Source of the DNA: Beroe ovata
Lineage: Eukaryota; Ctenophora; Nuda; Beroida; Beroidae
Assembly (NCBI GenBank): GCA_946803715.1
Contig: CAMPET010000001.1
Location: 151,916 to 215,915, forward strand
Length of the DNA: 64,000 bases
Reading direction: 5' to 3'
Shown: in pieces, positions 12,801 through 27,300 of the stretch
How the letters are laid out: the number at the start of each line of letters is the position of its first letter
Position numbering within the stretch: position 1 is the first letter of the stretch
Program-made: the position numbers and the translations under genes
Notes under the pieces: model-generated
Databases searched by the model: none
What the model saw: only the letters and a program-made list of their open reading frames with translations
What the model was told of the DNA's origin: nothing

Positions 12801-15800
12801 TGAATACAATAGACTCTTGTTTCATTTGTTGAGCTCGCAAAATCCGAGGAAAAACAGAATTTAATCATTCCCTACATCAAACTTACCCGAGTTATAAAAC
12901 TCTATCCGGGGATCAGTCTCAGTGAGAATCTCCCCGGACTTTGTCCACTGAACATTGTGTAGTACCGGCAGTGGGATCATGTGGAATATGACTGACAGCT
13001 TCAGCGGTTTACCGATGATCTGGTTGTCCGAGGATCTGAGAAGAAATGGAGGGTCACCCATATAGAATAAAGATCAGTTTTCACCATAACTTATGAAACG
13101 AAAAACTGATAAGTTTCACAATTTGAATATTATAAACATGGCTCAGCCCCCCTCCACTATATAGTCCGAACAGTCATCCTGATGAATCGTGCATTCTGTG
13201 CACAGAAATTGAGAGTCTTTTCATGAAAAGACTCTCAATTTCAAATTTTACCTGGTGATTTGTATATCATCCTGTTCGATGATTATCACTTCCGCAGTTT
13301 CTTCAGTTCTCCCAGCTGATGTCTCCGCAGCAACCTTGATCACACCCCCATCAGCAATCGTCAACTGTAAGCAACAATGGTATAATAGCAGAACTGTAAC
13401 AAGTGTAACAAGCAAATGTGAAAGCAACTGTGTGAGCAACTGTGTAAGCAACTGTTTTATTAACGAATTTAGATGAATTCAGTAATTTCGACGTCCTTTG
13501 CATGCTGATTTCCATCGATCGATGGCTCCAACCAACACCTTGGGAAAGCAACTTCATCTCGGAGGCAAGCTATATAATTAATAATTGTCCAAGCCATATA
13601 ATTGTCCGCTATATAATTGTCCACAATATACATACGTACGTTTTGAACGTACGTTTGAGCAATATTTGAACAATATTCGAGCAACATACCGAACTTCGGT
13701 AGAGGGTAAGGAAATCGTCCGAAAACCTCACATTGGCATCCCCCTGCTGTAGTCGGACATCATTCGAATACCACTCTATCTGTTGTATGCTGGGTCTCGG
13801 GTTACCTGCACAGTAGGGAATTGGATAATTGAGAGATTGTGATGTGGTGTTCAGGAACACAGCTTACTCAAAATAGAAGAGAAGTGGGAGTTAGTATGGA
13901 TAGAACGAAAGGTGCAATCGGGATTGATCACTTTTATAGTCTGAATTGAGTATTTGACGAAAGCTGCGGAAGTTAATTACTCCTTCATCAAATCAATACA
14001 TTCCTCACCTCCGACCGCAATGGAAAATGTGAGTTGTTCCCCACTCCGTCCCACGTAGGTGGACGCACTGAACTGTACTGTGGGTAGAGCAGAGGTGATG
14101 GCCAGGTACATCGATCCCTCTAGTGTGATGGTTGTCAGCTGGACCAAGACTCGGTAGTGACCTGAGATGAGGAGAAAAACATGTTTCATTTTCGAAGGTT
14201 ATATGAAGAAAGAAAGGAAGATCATGGCTGTCCTTTTCTGAAAAATGACAAAATTCATAGGGTCAAAATGCATGTCTATTGTCTAATTGTGACATCCATC
14301 TTTCCTCAGAAGAATCCATACCTTCATCCGACGCAGTGGGCTTGGTGATGATCAGTTGTTTCTTGGTGTTTCCAAAACTCCGAGTTCCTCCCTGCTCTAG
14401 GATCACGTTATCCTTGTACCACGTGACCATGTCACTGTTGAAACCCTCGTTCACACGTGACGTGACTAGGGGAGGGGTAAGTGAGGGGAGGGGGTTGTTC
14501 AGAAGGGGTACTTGTTATTGAAGGATATTGATTGATAAGTAAGCAATGCCTGAAAACTCATATAATACGAAAGTCTCGTTTAGTCTTTAGAAACTACAAA
14601 ATAAATCAGAGTTCATCCTTCGAGAGATGTGTTTTATTGACAGAGTTAAGAGTTAGGATCCTGTGTTCATCTTTCGGAAAAAAGTTAAGTTCACTGGATC
14701 GTGCTTACTATCAAACGAGAGCATGGCGGTCTGAGAGGACACATCAGCAAGGAGGAATGGTGTCTTTATCAACATGGTGGTGTCATCATTGATAACAAGG
14801 TAGGCAAGCGCTGTAGACTGATACACTTGACTGAAGGAGAGGGTGGAGGTAGTTTTATAGAGATTGAAATAGGAGGAGAGAATTTCTACAAAATATAAAT
14901 CAACAATCTCAAAATATTTGTGTTCTAAATTGACTATTCTACTTGTACTATAGACTGAACTCACTTTGTAACAGAATGTGTGACTGACACGGTGCATTTG
15001 TAACTGGCAGCATTCTCGTGGATCACATTGGAAATCACCAGCAGGGGCGAGGTCTGGCCCACTACCTCATCTGAATTCTTGTCCCAACGGTATGTGACAA
15101 GGGGAGTGCTGATGGAGGGAATTTATATTGCTACTTGTATAAAATAAGTTCTCAATTGTAAATTGTCAGGTCGGATGAAAAAGGCATCGAATGTCATTGT
15201 GAGATAAAACAATGAACTATAGCTAAAAAAACAGAGAATATGGTGGCCCCTGCGGAATTCCAATGCTAACCTCGTTTTTGCCACGCAGGTGAAAGTGACG
15301 TCACTACCCTCCGTTACTCTCGCCGTGGCCGGTGTCACGGCAATGGTGGGAGCCCCCCAAACTTTGATTTCAAATGTAACGATCCCTGAAAATTGAGAAT
15401 TTAGCTTACTTTATGGTCATTGTATGGAGAATATTCCTGTCATTTAGCATAGAATTTTGATTTTCATCAACTTCACGAAAGAACAAGTTGCTCTACCACC
15501 GAAATGTTTTCCATGGAAACCACCACTCACCATATCCAGCAACACCACTGTTGAATGTCTTGTAAACAACAGCATATTCCCCGTTATCAGACGTTGAAGC
15601 GGTGTCAATAGTCAGCTTGTTCTGTGCTGTGTTTACCGGGGTTATCGTGTACCTTCCTCCTGCCATGCGGGGTGTCAAGAAGAGGTGTCAAGTGAGAGTG
15701 GAAGTAGGATAGGAGCTTTAGGAAAGGAAAGGTTTCATAAAAGGAAAGGTTTCATAAGTACATAGAAGGTAGTTTAAGTAAGGCTGACTGGTGCAAATAA

Positions 15801-18324
15801 AGTGTCTCTGGGTCTTCAATTAACTATCTCATGTGTCAATACTATTGACTCATGGGACTCAATACTCTCTGCCACATACCTGTTGTAATGGGGTATGTCC
15901 CCTTATACCAAGAAACTTGGTCCAGGGTAAACGCCCCGGACTCAATTCCAAAGTAGACTGTGATGGTGTCACTCACGTCCCAAACTGACTTGGTTTGAGA
16001 TACACTCGGTGTTGCACCTGACTCTTCTGCAGGGATAGGGATTGTTAGACGTTGACACCACTTTGTACATCAACGCGTTGACACCACTTATCTCTTGACA
16101 CCATTTCACCCTTGACACCACCTCACCCTTGCACCACTAGGTATGTCCTTGACACCACTTCACCCTTTGACACCACATTCACCTGTTCTAGCGAGGGTTA
16201 TAGAAGCACAACAATTGGCACATGAACTGCTGCAGTCAGTACACCCTGAACACAACTCCTCGCCCCCTCTAACTCTGGTAAAGAGAGTGTTTGGATTGAA
16301 AAACGTGATCAGATCAAAGTAGAAATCAGTGGTCATTGATACCAGGTTAAGGAGTCAATCAGATGTATTGATCGTGCGAAATTAATGTAATTTCGAATCT
16401 ATTCATGACCTATTTCTCCTCTGACCTCATCTAAAATAGCACACCCCGATTCTCAGTTCCCAGTCCCCGCCTGACCCACCTGCAGATATAGTTTGTGTAA
16501 TCGGAACTCTGAGTCAGCGCGATGTTGAGTTGAGCTCCCTTCCCTCCAACTCTGAACCGAGTATCGTCATCGGATATGGGGTTACTCAAATCACCCTGCG
16601 ATGGAGAGATAATGGGGGCATGGAGGTGAATGAAGAATTGGGGGTATTGATTAGAAGCGATGGAAAGATTAGGGGGCCTTTAGACTATTTAGGAGGTAAT
16701 GAAATGATGAGAAAAGGGGTGATTATGTCTTAGAAAGCTGAACATCTCACCTTGTACCAAGTTATCTCCTGGAGTGTTGGATATTGGGCGGTGTCAATGG
16801 TGACACTCAACACCGGGTAGTCGCCGTACCGTGCACGTACTTCCGATGACACCGGCTCCACTGTTATCCCAGTACCACCTGGTGAGGGAAAGAGTTGGCG
16901 AGGGGAAGAGATGGTGAGAGAAAGAGATGGTGAGAGAAAGAGATGGTGAGGGAAAGAGATGGTGATGGAAAGAGATGGTGAGAGAGGGGTCAGGTGATGG
17001 AGAGGGAAAGAGATGGTGAGAGAGGGGATGGTGAGGGAAAGAGATGGTGAGGGAAAGAGATGGTGAGGGAAAGAGATGGCGAGGAGTATATATTGCATCT
17101 GCAGTGACTGAATCGGGGGCAAGGTAAAAGGGAGAAAGAGAGAAGAGAGTAGCGATGTGAGGTGAGGGCTTCATGCTGAGAGAATTCAACAGTGGGAGCC
17201 CCTGAGTCACGGGATCAACACCTAAATGGACAATTTAATGGGGCTATATGGCAGGTACATGGGAGGCTTTGGATTTGATGCAGGGAGTTATAGAGAACTT
17301 GAAGTTACTCAAGTGAGTCAATAAGCGACCTAGTGAGGAAAAGGCTTAGGTTTTTCTATGGAGGGTAGAAGTGGCTGAAGTAGGTATAATCTTCACAAAT
17401 ACTGCGATATTTAATTGAGCTTAAAGACTGAAGTGTAATGAGGGGTAAACAGAGGGCATCAAAATGATTTCTTGACAAGTGATTTTAATGAATAAGCATT
17501 GTTTGATTGTCAACTCACCTCGCACAAATGATGCTATTAATAGTAACACTAAAATCATTCCTATCTCTCCCCTAAGTTACATCATGATTCGTCTCTGATA
17601 GGAGGTAGACGATAAGAAAAGTGATGGAAATGGGAGTGGACGCAACAAAAATGCAAGGAAATTATTCAAAACGTTGAATATGTGGAAAAAACTGCTGCAG
17701 TCCGAAACAAGTATGTATGATTATTGGCACCAACTCAGCTCTTATCACATTTCACCTTTGAATACATAAGTTTAAAATACGGTTAAAAATTAACAAAATA
17801 TCATAGACATAATATGGAACCAGAATGGAACTCAGAAACGGCTACGAAGTGGCTCAACGAAATATGACTAACCTAGATTTTAGGAACAAGAATTTTGAAA
17901 ACAAGAATCAAGGAAAAAGGCAAGAATCGAAGAATCAAAATGAATTATCAAAGAACAATTAGTATACCTCAGTAGGTCAGATTCAGCTAATACAAGGAGG
18001 AGTAAAGCTGAGCAACAAATTCAGAGTGTTCTGAGCAAGAAGCATAGTGTATAGATCATCAAGAGTCCCTTACATCACCGTGTATACATTGAGTGTGTAC
18101 GTCTTAGAGGGCAGAGATCACAAGCACAATGAGAAACAGAGAGACATTATTCAGTATAAGTACACATAGACAGCCACAGAAAGATACATAATGCTCACAC
18201 ACACACACACACACACACACACCTCACACCNAATAAATTCCCGACAACTAGATCATTCGCGACTCGGCTGGTCGTAGATATTCTCGTTTAACAAAGTAAT
18301 ACACACACACACACACACACACAC

Positions 18325-18355
<31 letters not shown>

Positions 18356-21300
18356 TACACAAAATACACAAACACAGACGCAGAGACACACGAAATATAC
18401 AAACATGAAACTCGATCAGCCACATTCTTTACACCTATGTACAAATAACAAACATGCTTCTTAATCACATGAATATGTGTATTGGAAATTTGTTTATACA
18501 GACTAAAGAGTGCCTGCAGACTGCATTACGATCATCAAAACTGAAAACATACTCAAACCATGCTCACTTGAAAAACTATGTACAACACTATGAAATGTAC
18601 AAAAATCGAGAAGACGAATGAGGGACAAAACGCAAAGATCGTGAATAAAGGATTGTATAGCGCACAGATAAGAGAAAATTGTGTATAGAGTGGAGCTAAA
18701 GGCCGCCACTTGGATTCAAATGTACATGATATTACAATGGGTCATTACCATGTGTGCTGGAATGTACACACGCAATAATGAGTTACCAATGACTGTTACA
18801 TACCATTAACATGTACCCTGTATACAGTGTACATCATGATTGTAGAATCTACAATGTAGATCGATGTATGATGTATTTGTAGCTTTTGGGATTGGTCCCA
18901 TATGATGACAAATTAGCGAAAGTGCATCAAGAAGGGAGCCTGAACATCGTGTACCAACACTGGAACAAAAATAGTGAATATCACGCAATGTACAATGTAT
19001 ACAATTTACAGCTCAATGTAAAGGGCCTAACAGAATGTACACTGAGATGGTGTGAATGGGGTACCGAGAGAGTGGTGCGTGTCAAGTGACTTCGGTTCCG
19101 CGCGCTCATTGGTCAGAACATTTGAATACTGCGCGCTGATTGGCCCGTCAAATAATAGCGGGATTACATATTGTGTGAATGACCATGGATCCTAAAAATA
19201 GCTTAACATTTTCGTGGAGTAAATGAAAAATTAATGATATATCGAGAAGACATAATTGTCCACAAACTGTTGGCGACTGGGGTTGACAAAAGAAACTCTC
19301 CGCAGCGCGACAAGCAGGTCCAATCATACCATATATGGTCATTGTTTCCAAGGCAATGAGTAACCGTGCCAACATTTAAACATGGGAATCCACAAGTAGG
19401 TACCAGCCCTCACACACCAGCTGACAATATGTGTCATCAAGGACTACCTTGATACCGCTCACAATCAATCCCTTGACACAACTAAATGGGGACAATTGAG
19501 TGATGGAGTGACATACACATGATATAGAAATAACTTGAGTGATGAGTACTCATTACTCAAAAAGTCACATGGCATGATCAGATGACGATACTGGGTGAGG
19601 GTGTAGAGAGGGAGAGAGAGAGAGAACTTGATTGAATTGGCTGAAGATCGATGACTATGAGCAATTGCCACCGTCATGCGCAAGACATCAATTAAGCCTA
19701 AATGAGACTCAAAGCTAAGATGAAAATAGAAAAATCATGGAACCAATTTGTGATTTAATGAATGAAATGAAAAAAGCGCGACAAAAGATTGCAGAGGCAC
19801 TGAAAGATTGCAGAGGCACTGAAAGATTGCAGAGGCACTGAAAGAGGCACTGAAAGATTGCAGAGGCACAGAAAGAAAGAGAATGGCAAATATGTACCAT
19901 ATGTAGCAACTTCAGCGCAAGCTTCAATAGTCAATACAATACGTCATTGCTTAGAAAGTAAAATTCGAATTGGCATGTTAAGGTGACATAATGGGGAGGA
20001 GAGAAATTTCAGAGAACTTTTGACTAGGCTTCAGAAAGTTGCTTGATAAATGAAATAGATATGTGCTTGTTCATTATTTTCTTTGTCCATAAAAGAGGCA
20101 ATCCCCAATGGGGATTTCAATTCATTTTTAGCTTATAATGGAGAGAAGCAATTTCAACAGAAATAGCAATCTTTCTAAACCTAGCGCTACAATGGAATGG
20201 AATTAGGCAGAACAGTCCATTCTCGATGTTGGAGGCATGGGAAGCAGATGAAGTCATAGAACCACGTACAGAATGAAATAAACAAAACCGTGATGGACAC
20301 ACACANAATGGGGAGGAGAGAAATTTCAGAGAACTTTTGACTATAGGCTTCAGAAAGTTACTGAGATAGATTTGCGCTTATTCATTATTTTCTTTGCCCA
20401 TAAAAAAGGCAATCCCCAATGGGGATTTCAATTCATTTTCAGCTTATTATGGAAAGGAGCAATTTCAACAGAAATAGCAATCTTTCTAAACCTTTGTAGC
20501 GCAAATAGAGTTATGTATAACTATCGAAGCATTTATTCAAAAGAGAGAAAATCCATGTTGGAGGCATAGGAAGCAGATGAAGTCATAGAACCACGTACAG
20601 AATGAAATAAACAAAACCGTGATGGACACACACTCACACACACACACAATCACACACACATGGGCAGTGGGTACACGCTGGAGCAACAATAATCGAAGGA
20701 GAGGTATAGAGTTACATTAAATACTTTGAAGAGTGTGTGTGGGGGGGGCTGAGTGTGTCATGTATGGGAGGTGGGTGCTATAATTTGATTTGGATCAAGG
20801 AATGTGATATCATGATGTTACATTGAATTGTGCGATCTTCGGGGAGTAATGAAGTCATTATCATGCCATGCAGTATTCTTATTGATGGCATCACAACACT
20901 CACACCACTCTATTTGCCACCAGCTCGTCTTGACACCACTCCACTTGACCCCAATATTTACTAAAACTTCTCTGCTCTACTTGACACCACTTTCTTCTGA
21001 CATCACTCTGCTCTAACACCACTCTACTTGACACCACTTTCTTCTGACACATGTCTTCTCTACTTGACACCACTTTCTTCTGACACTACTCTGCTCTAAC
21101 ACTTCTCTACTTGACACCACATTCTTCTGACACCTGCCTTCTCTACTTGACACCACTTTCTTCTGACACTACTCTGCTCTGACACCACTCTGTGCTGACA
21201 CCACTAGCATCCCCTCCATGACCCCACGAATAACTCACTGTATAATCGGACGAAAAAGTCTGCTGATCTGGTAACACCTTCATACGTCACGACAGCTTGA

Positions 21301-24300
21301 TATATCCCAACATCACCCGAAAGTACCTGATGAAATGGGTACTATTTAGGGTGACACCGGAAAATTGAGATTCGAAGAATGGAGGTGAGAAATCTGAGGT
21401 GGGGCAGAATGAATCAATGCCTTCTGATCCATGAAAACAGACCAAACTTTACAATCTACAAACCTGGTTGATTGTAAGGACTGTTCCCCGATCACTTGAC
21501 ACCACTCGGATGTTATCTGGTGTCAAGATATCGTGCTCCTTATACCACAATATCCTTCCACTCTGATATGCGTCCTCCTGAGCAGAGCGTGTCAATAAAT
21601 TCTGTCAAAAACAGTATTCTTGTGAGTCAAAACTATCTGTTTTGTGCCAAGGACATCTTAAATTCACTATCTTAAATTCACTAAAAACTAACTGGTGCCA
21701 TGAGAATCTTCAGGACCACCTTTGCTCCATTCTCAGTGTAAACAACTCTCCTATCCGCCCTGACAACCAGCTGCCCTGATTTGGTGTGATGGTAACAGGT
21801 GCTGCCATAGAAACCACTAGACTACTGGTGTCATGGCAACTATATGTGCTGTCTGGTAACCACAATTTTATCAATATTAAGTACGGTGTCATGAGGTATC
21901 AATATCAATGAATAAGTATCTTACTCTTCACAGTGAGCTTGCTAACACCAGAAATGAATACGGTGTCAGCTATCTTACATCTGTACTCGCCCTCATCACT
22001 GTGAAGTAGAGGGTGAGAAAAAGGAAAGCTCCGATACGAGAAATCCAAAATGACACAATTTTTCATATTTTTGTCAAAGAAACGGCGACAGCCGTATGAC
22101 ACTTTTGAAGGAAATACACGATGTCCCTACCTCAGACTTATCTCCTGAATTGTGAGACTCTTCCCATCTCTGGTCACGTGATACTTGGTATGGAAAGAGG
22201 AAGGGAGTAGTGTTATCCGGTCCTTCTGCCAGATAATCTCAGATGGTAGTGGCTCCGGACGAATAGAGACATCCACCTGATTGGGAAATGGAGGAGATAA
22301 TGATATGAGGAAGGTCCTCTTCCAGTTTCGGTCAAAAACACGATGGGGTAGTGCGAATAACATTAGCGCTGGGAGCTCTTTCGAAATGAAAGCAGTCGAA
22401 GAACCAATGTGTGCGCGAGATCTGAATCAGAAAACATCACAAAAACCTGAAAGGTCGCCGAGTCTCCCTCATACAAAGTCAGGTCTGGGGTGAGGATTCG
22501 CATGGACGATGGATCCACCACTTCAACATACATGTCCGTGTAGGCTCCACCGCCCTCTGTGATGGGAGATGAAGTTATAGGGAAGATTTTGGCAACCTAC
22601 CAATTATAAAGGGTTTGATGGGTTGCCCTGCTCAAATTCAATCTGCTGTCGCTTTCCAGCGATTTCACTGAATCTCAAATTCGACCTTTTCGTTGAAATC
22701 TGTTCGGAAAATTGGCAAGCTTCCAATAAACGTTAACAAACCTGCTGAGAGAAGAGTTACTCTGTACTGCCCAGCGTCGTTGAGGAATACTCTGTCACAG
22801 ACAAGTGATGTGCGGTAGGGGTTTTTTGTGAGGAGCTGTGAGAATCGCGAGGAATCGACCGGATTTCCGCCTGAAAGCGGAATATCGGCTTTGATTTGGA
22901 ATATTACAGTCCATGATTAGAAATATTGCAGTTTCCTAATAGATAAATAAAAGGCCACCGAAAATAATAACCGGGCATGCTCAAACTCAGCCGGCAATCA
23001 TGATACACAGGGGACATTGATCAAACCAAAATGAGGGTCAGTCACACCAAAACCCCTTTGATAGTTTGAGTGGGGTCATGCAAAATCAAAATGTGTGGAG
23101 AATTGATTCTCTGAATAGATTTTCAAAGACACTCAACATACCTATAGATCTCCTGATAAGCTATGGAAACTGTCATGAGCATAATAAAACAACTTGAAAA
23201 TGAGATCGGATTCGATCCGATTTCCACCCCACAATCAGGGTTAAACCTCAGAGATTCAAATTGAATGCGAAGGATCCTAATCGTGTCTTCGGCAGTGAAG
23301 CTTACCTGTCCTAGTCCACTGTATCATTCCACCTGTTAGATGGTAGACTCCATTTACAGTAGCTGAGAGAGTCACTGGTTGTCCCACGGTGACAGTTGTC
23401 ACTTCACTCGCTGAAGGGAGGAGTTAGAGCGTTTAGTGAGAAGAGAGGCATAGACGAGGTTAATACGATTAAAGAAAAAGGTGAAAGTTTCTCAAATCAT
23501 TAAAAAAATGAATAGATGATGAGAAAACCTGGAGTTAACGACACAACCACTCCTCCCACATCCAGAGAGAAAGAGACTTGCTCCTTTGCAAAATTATCTG
23601 TCACGTGACATTGGTATAGTCCTTCATCACCTCCGACCACGCCCAAGATACGAAGCTGAGTAGGAATGACAAGTTCATGTTTATTTTCCACTTTTCCTCA
23701 AAAACAATATTTGTGATTTCAGAGAGAGATGGAAGAGTTTCATCGCAAATTTTCCCCCGTACCTCAGTGTTGTAATTGCTGTACAAATGTCTCCTCCCCA
23801 GACTCACACCACTACAATACTCCCCATCTCTCGAGCAGTGTTTCCATGAGATGGTCAGAGAGGGAGGCGAGTGAGAACTGAGAATAGTGATGGAGAATAC
23901 CGCTGTACTTCCTGGAGATGGTATCATGGTTACTTGCTATCATTGTGCGACCATGTGTTGACCGGTGGCCATAGTTATACGTATCTGTACAAATCGATTG
24001 CCAGATATATGGTTACAATGGCCACTCAAGTTACCCATGGAAATTCAAACTTGCACGTTTCTCAGTCACTCAATATACTGAAACACTCACCGCCATTGAC
24101 GTATAAATGACTCTGCATAGGACGGATGTCTAACTCCACCTCGTCAACGACCGTCAGTTGAAATGACATGGTCGTCGTCAACCCAAGATGGGTAACTGAG
24201 ACTCTGAAGGGAGAAGGATAAGCGATGGTCGAGTCGTGTTGTGAGGCAAAAACAGAATTGTGTTGCTATGGTGACCAGGGTGATATCACATGGTGATTTA

Positions 24301-27300
24301 ATCATAAAGCTTCCGAAATATGCGAAACTAACCTGTATGTCCCCGAATCTGTCACCTTGACATCTGTCAAAACCAAAGTCTGCTGGCTGTCATAGTAACT
24401 CCCCCTCACCTCACCCCCTCCCACCCCATCTCTTCCCCACACTATACTCTCTACTTGGGCGGCCGGTGAGATTGACACTTGAAACGTGACAGCTGTCCCA
24501 GACCGGGCTGAAACTATCTCGGGAGAAAGTCGGGTGATGGTCACGTGCTCGGTTGACATGACGTCACCATGGTTTCCATGAACTGTGATGACGTCATTGT
24601 CTGTCACGTGATCGGAGAACAGAGGGGTCTGAAGGAGGAGCTCCGTTTCTTGTGATTGGAGTGCAGTTCCTGAAGAGAAATATCGTTATAACTATGAAAG
24701 ACCTTAATAAAATCATCTTAAATTTCATGCTTTTCCGTCAGAACAGAGGACTTTACCCTTCAAATAAAGAGCATATCTTCCCAAATGACTGACTTCCACG
24801 CCAGCAATATCCAAGGTAATAACAGTAACATCATCCAACGGATATTGTGATGACTCCTCTCTCATGATATACGTGTTTCTGGAATCCTGCATGATAGTCT
24901 TTGGATCTGTGTTGCTTAGCAACACTGTGATGTTGCTTAGAGGGCTCCCGTCACGTTTCCACGACAACAAGGACATGTCGAGCTTTGATTTGTTTAGAAC
25001 TACTACTGAGATAGACGCAGTTTCATTGACCTGAGGACAGAAAGGTGTTTGACGAAAGCATAATTCACTCAAAATTGGGTTGTTTGCCAAATTCATTGAC
25101 TTTCTTGAGGACTCACCTCAGCCATAACTTGTCCTGCTGCCGCAACCAATCGAGGTTGCATCTCACCAGTTACCATGACGACCACTCTGAAAGTCAGGTA
25201 ACCAGTACCATGACCATTGCTACCAGTTACATTCCACAAACACTCATCAGCCAGGGATAGTCTTGGTATGGTCAGTATGGTTCTGTCCGTAGAGAGGGAG
25301 AAGGGACCACCTTAAATATCGCTTGATTATTAATCCAACGAAACATAGACTTATTGAAAAAATACAAGGAAATTTTTTCACGGAATTAGGAAAAATTACC
25401 CGATTCAAGGGTTCTACTCCACATTATGTTCGAAGGTGAGCCATAGAACTTGATTTGCACCATAAGTTCTGAGCCTTTCTTTCCAATAACGACTCCATCT
25501 GAAAAAAGTCTTGAGTTTAGTCGACAGCCGAAATCCCTGTTAACTAACGATATCGTAAGTACATTTCAAGTTTTGAAATATCAAGTCAGCATCATCGGTT
25601 TGGCAGTGAAAAAATGCACGTGCAATTATCGATGGAATCAGTTGCTAGGAAGCGATCTGGAAGACGCATAGTTTCATTTTATCTGATCTTGTATGACATT
25701 GTTTTGTTTTCTTCCATCACAAAGTAACTTTGAACCATCTGGATGAGCTCAAACCAGCATGACGGATGGAGCAAGTTGCAGAAACAGTGGTTGCAGTTTC
25801 TACGGGAGTGAACAGTTTGATGGGCTTTGCTCGGGATGCTTTTCGAAAAGACAAGGTTCGAGAGATGCACCTCAAGTCAGCCTCGGAACTAGTATTTGCT
25901 CAGTAAAGAAACGAAAATCGGTGGAAATTTCCAGCGATGAAGTGGCACATCTCAATCCAAAGACTGAGACTCAAAATGACCCCACAACTGCTGGTGTCAA
26001 GGATGAAACTCCTCAAGTTGACACCAGCACTTCTGCAGCTGAGGGTGGAACTTCCAAAAAGAGGAAAGTTGTAAATCGGTGTCATGTTTGTAACAAGAAA
26101 GTGGGGTTGTTGGGGTTTGATTGTCGGTGTGGGGGTCTGTTTTGCTCGCTTCATAGAGCTGACACGGAACATGGGTGTCAATTCGATTACAAGAGTGTTC
26201 AGAGAGCTGAGTTGGCGGAGAAGAATCCTAAAGTTGTGGGAGAGAAGGTGTCAAAGATATGAAGATTCCAGTCTTAGCTTTTGCCAATTTTCAACCTTGG
26301 GATTCGATGGTTTGGATTACGGTCATTTTATCTCCTTGATTGTTGATACCAATATTCATAATTTCATTTTTACCTGGGTGACTAAGAACGGATGGAATCG
26401 GTCTGAAGGCCCCTGACTCCTTTTGTACGATTCTGAGATGTAAATACTGTTGTTTATATTTAACATTATGTTGATTGTACATAAATTCACTTGACATTCT
26501 GTTAATCGAAATGACATTCACTGAAAGTCTTTGTTGATTTATCTCTTTCTGATTCAACTGCACCATACCTTGCGCGGTTGCTATTGGAAACTCCAGCACT
26601 ATTCCTGGCTCTACACCAAACAAGAACACCATCTCCTGTGACGGCAAGGGGAAGAAGGGTCAGAGTGGACTCTGTCTTGTTGACATCCTGCAAGATAGGA
26701 AAATTGTGTACATTCGTGACACGATTCTGATAGAACTTGCTTTCTGACTCCACTCCCATATTCACTCTTGACACCAATTTTCCTTACAGCATTTCAATGT
26801 TGACACCGCTCTGCTCTTGACACCACTCTTCTCTTGACACCACATAATCATACTTACCGTCTTGACGAGAATGCTGGAACTGTTCTCGAACTCCAACACC
26901 ACTACTTCACCAATATGTTGCGTGGACAACATCCAATCCAACTTCGTGTTCTAGAAAAAGAATACTTGATTAAGAAGATGCCTCCAGGAAATCTATTGAA
27001 TGGTGAGTCAAAAAAAACCGGAAACTATCTCGAAATTACCTGAGCGAGCCCGGGTTTTGTGGAGCAATGGAATTGTGACGATGACTCCTGATCAACTAAA
27101 CTGGTAGCAGGGTGTCTCTCAAACTCAGGCACAGATATAACCTCTGAAATAGGAAACAGTGTCTACAATCTACATGGTAACAGCGTTTGACCTGTGCGTT
27201 ACCATGGTAACAATTCATGTTGCTGCCATGGTAACAGTGACAACAGGTCCAAATGTTAGAAGTGGTTACAGAGGTACCTAGAGTCGTGGTAGCTGCAGCA

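Larger units (their letters stand above)
11667..16878 (-). other. Giant receptor exons 50-65: Ig20-Ig27
   Basis: Exons 16751-16878, 16480-16595, 16183-16268, 15880-16026, 15531-15659, 15271-15385, 14965-15108, 14709-14830, 14322-14465, 14009-14161, 13690-13805, 13252-13364, 12887-13035, 12367-12570, 11949-12175 and 11667-11789. Typically two or three short exons build one Ig domain: strands A-B, then the core Trp region (ITWYK, VSWYKG, VTWYKDN, IEWYSND, VQWTKSG, VEWTRSG), then the F strand (SDEGHYRV, DADTYRVSV, DSGGYICRG). Exon 64 inserts a Pro-rich loop (GFPPVPHSPPGTPSPSIS) into Ig26. A hydrophobic stretch upstream of 11789 resembles a signal peptide but is intron sequence, because exon 64 joins 11789 in phase. 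Confidence 0.85.
16879..21238 (-). other. Longest intron of the giant gene, 4.4 kb
   Basis: No phase-compatible Ig exon is visible between exon 49 (21239-21326, ending in phase 1) and exon 50 (16751-16878, starting in phase 1). Joined, they read VRLY-S-GTGITVEPV, a plausible Ig-Ig linker. The interval holds minisatellites, CA repeats, two single-N joins (18231, 20306) and a duplicated contig end. It is the main place where the gene could be split. Confidence 0.6.

Noticed and set aside
16881-17082. CRISPR-like array
   Set aside because: Short slipped repeats without unique spacers of constant length, in a eukaryotic intron. The other minisatellites were rejected for the same reason.
16879-21238. 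Gene boundary splitting the giant gene in two
   Set aside because: Exons on both sides share phase 1 and join as a normal Ig linker, and neither a stop-containing 3' exon nor a new signal peptide was found. It remains the least certain junction.
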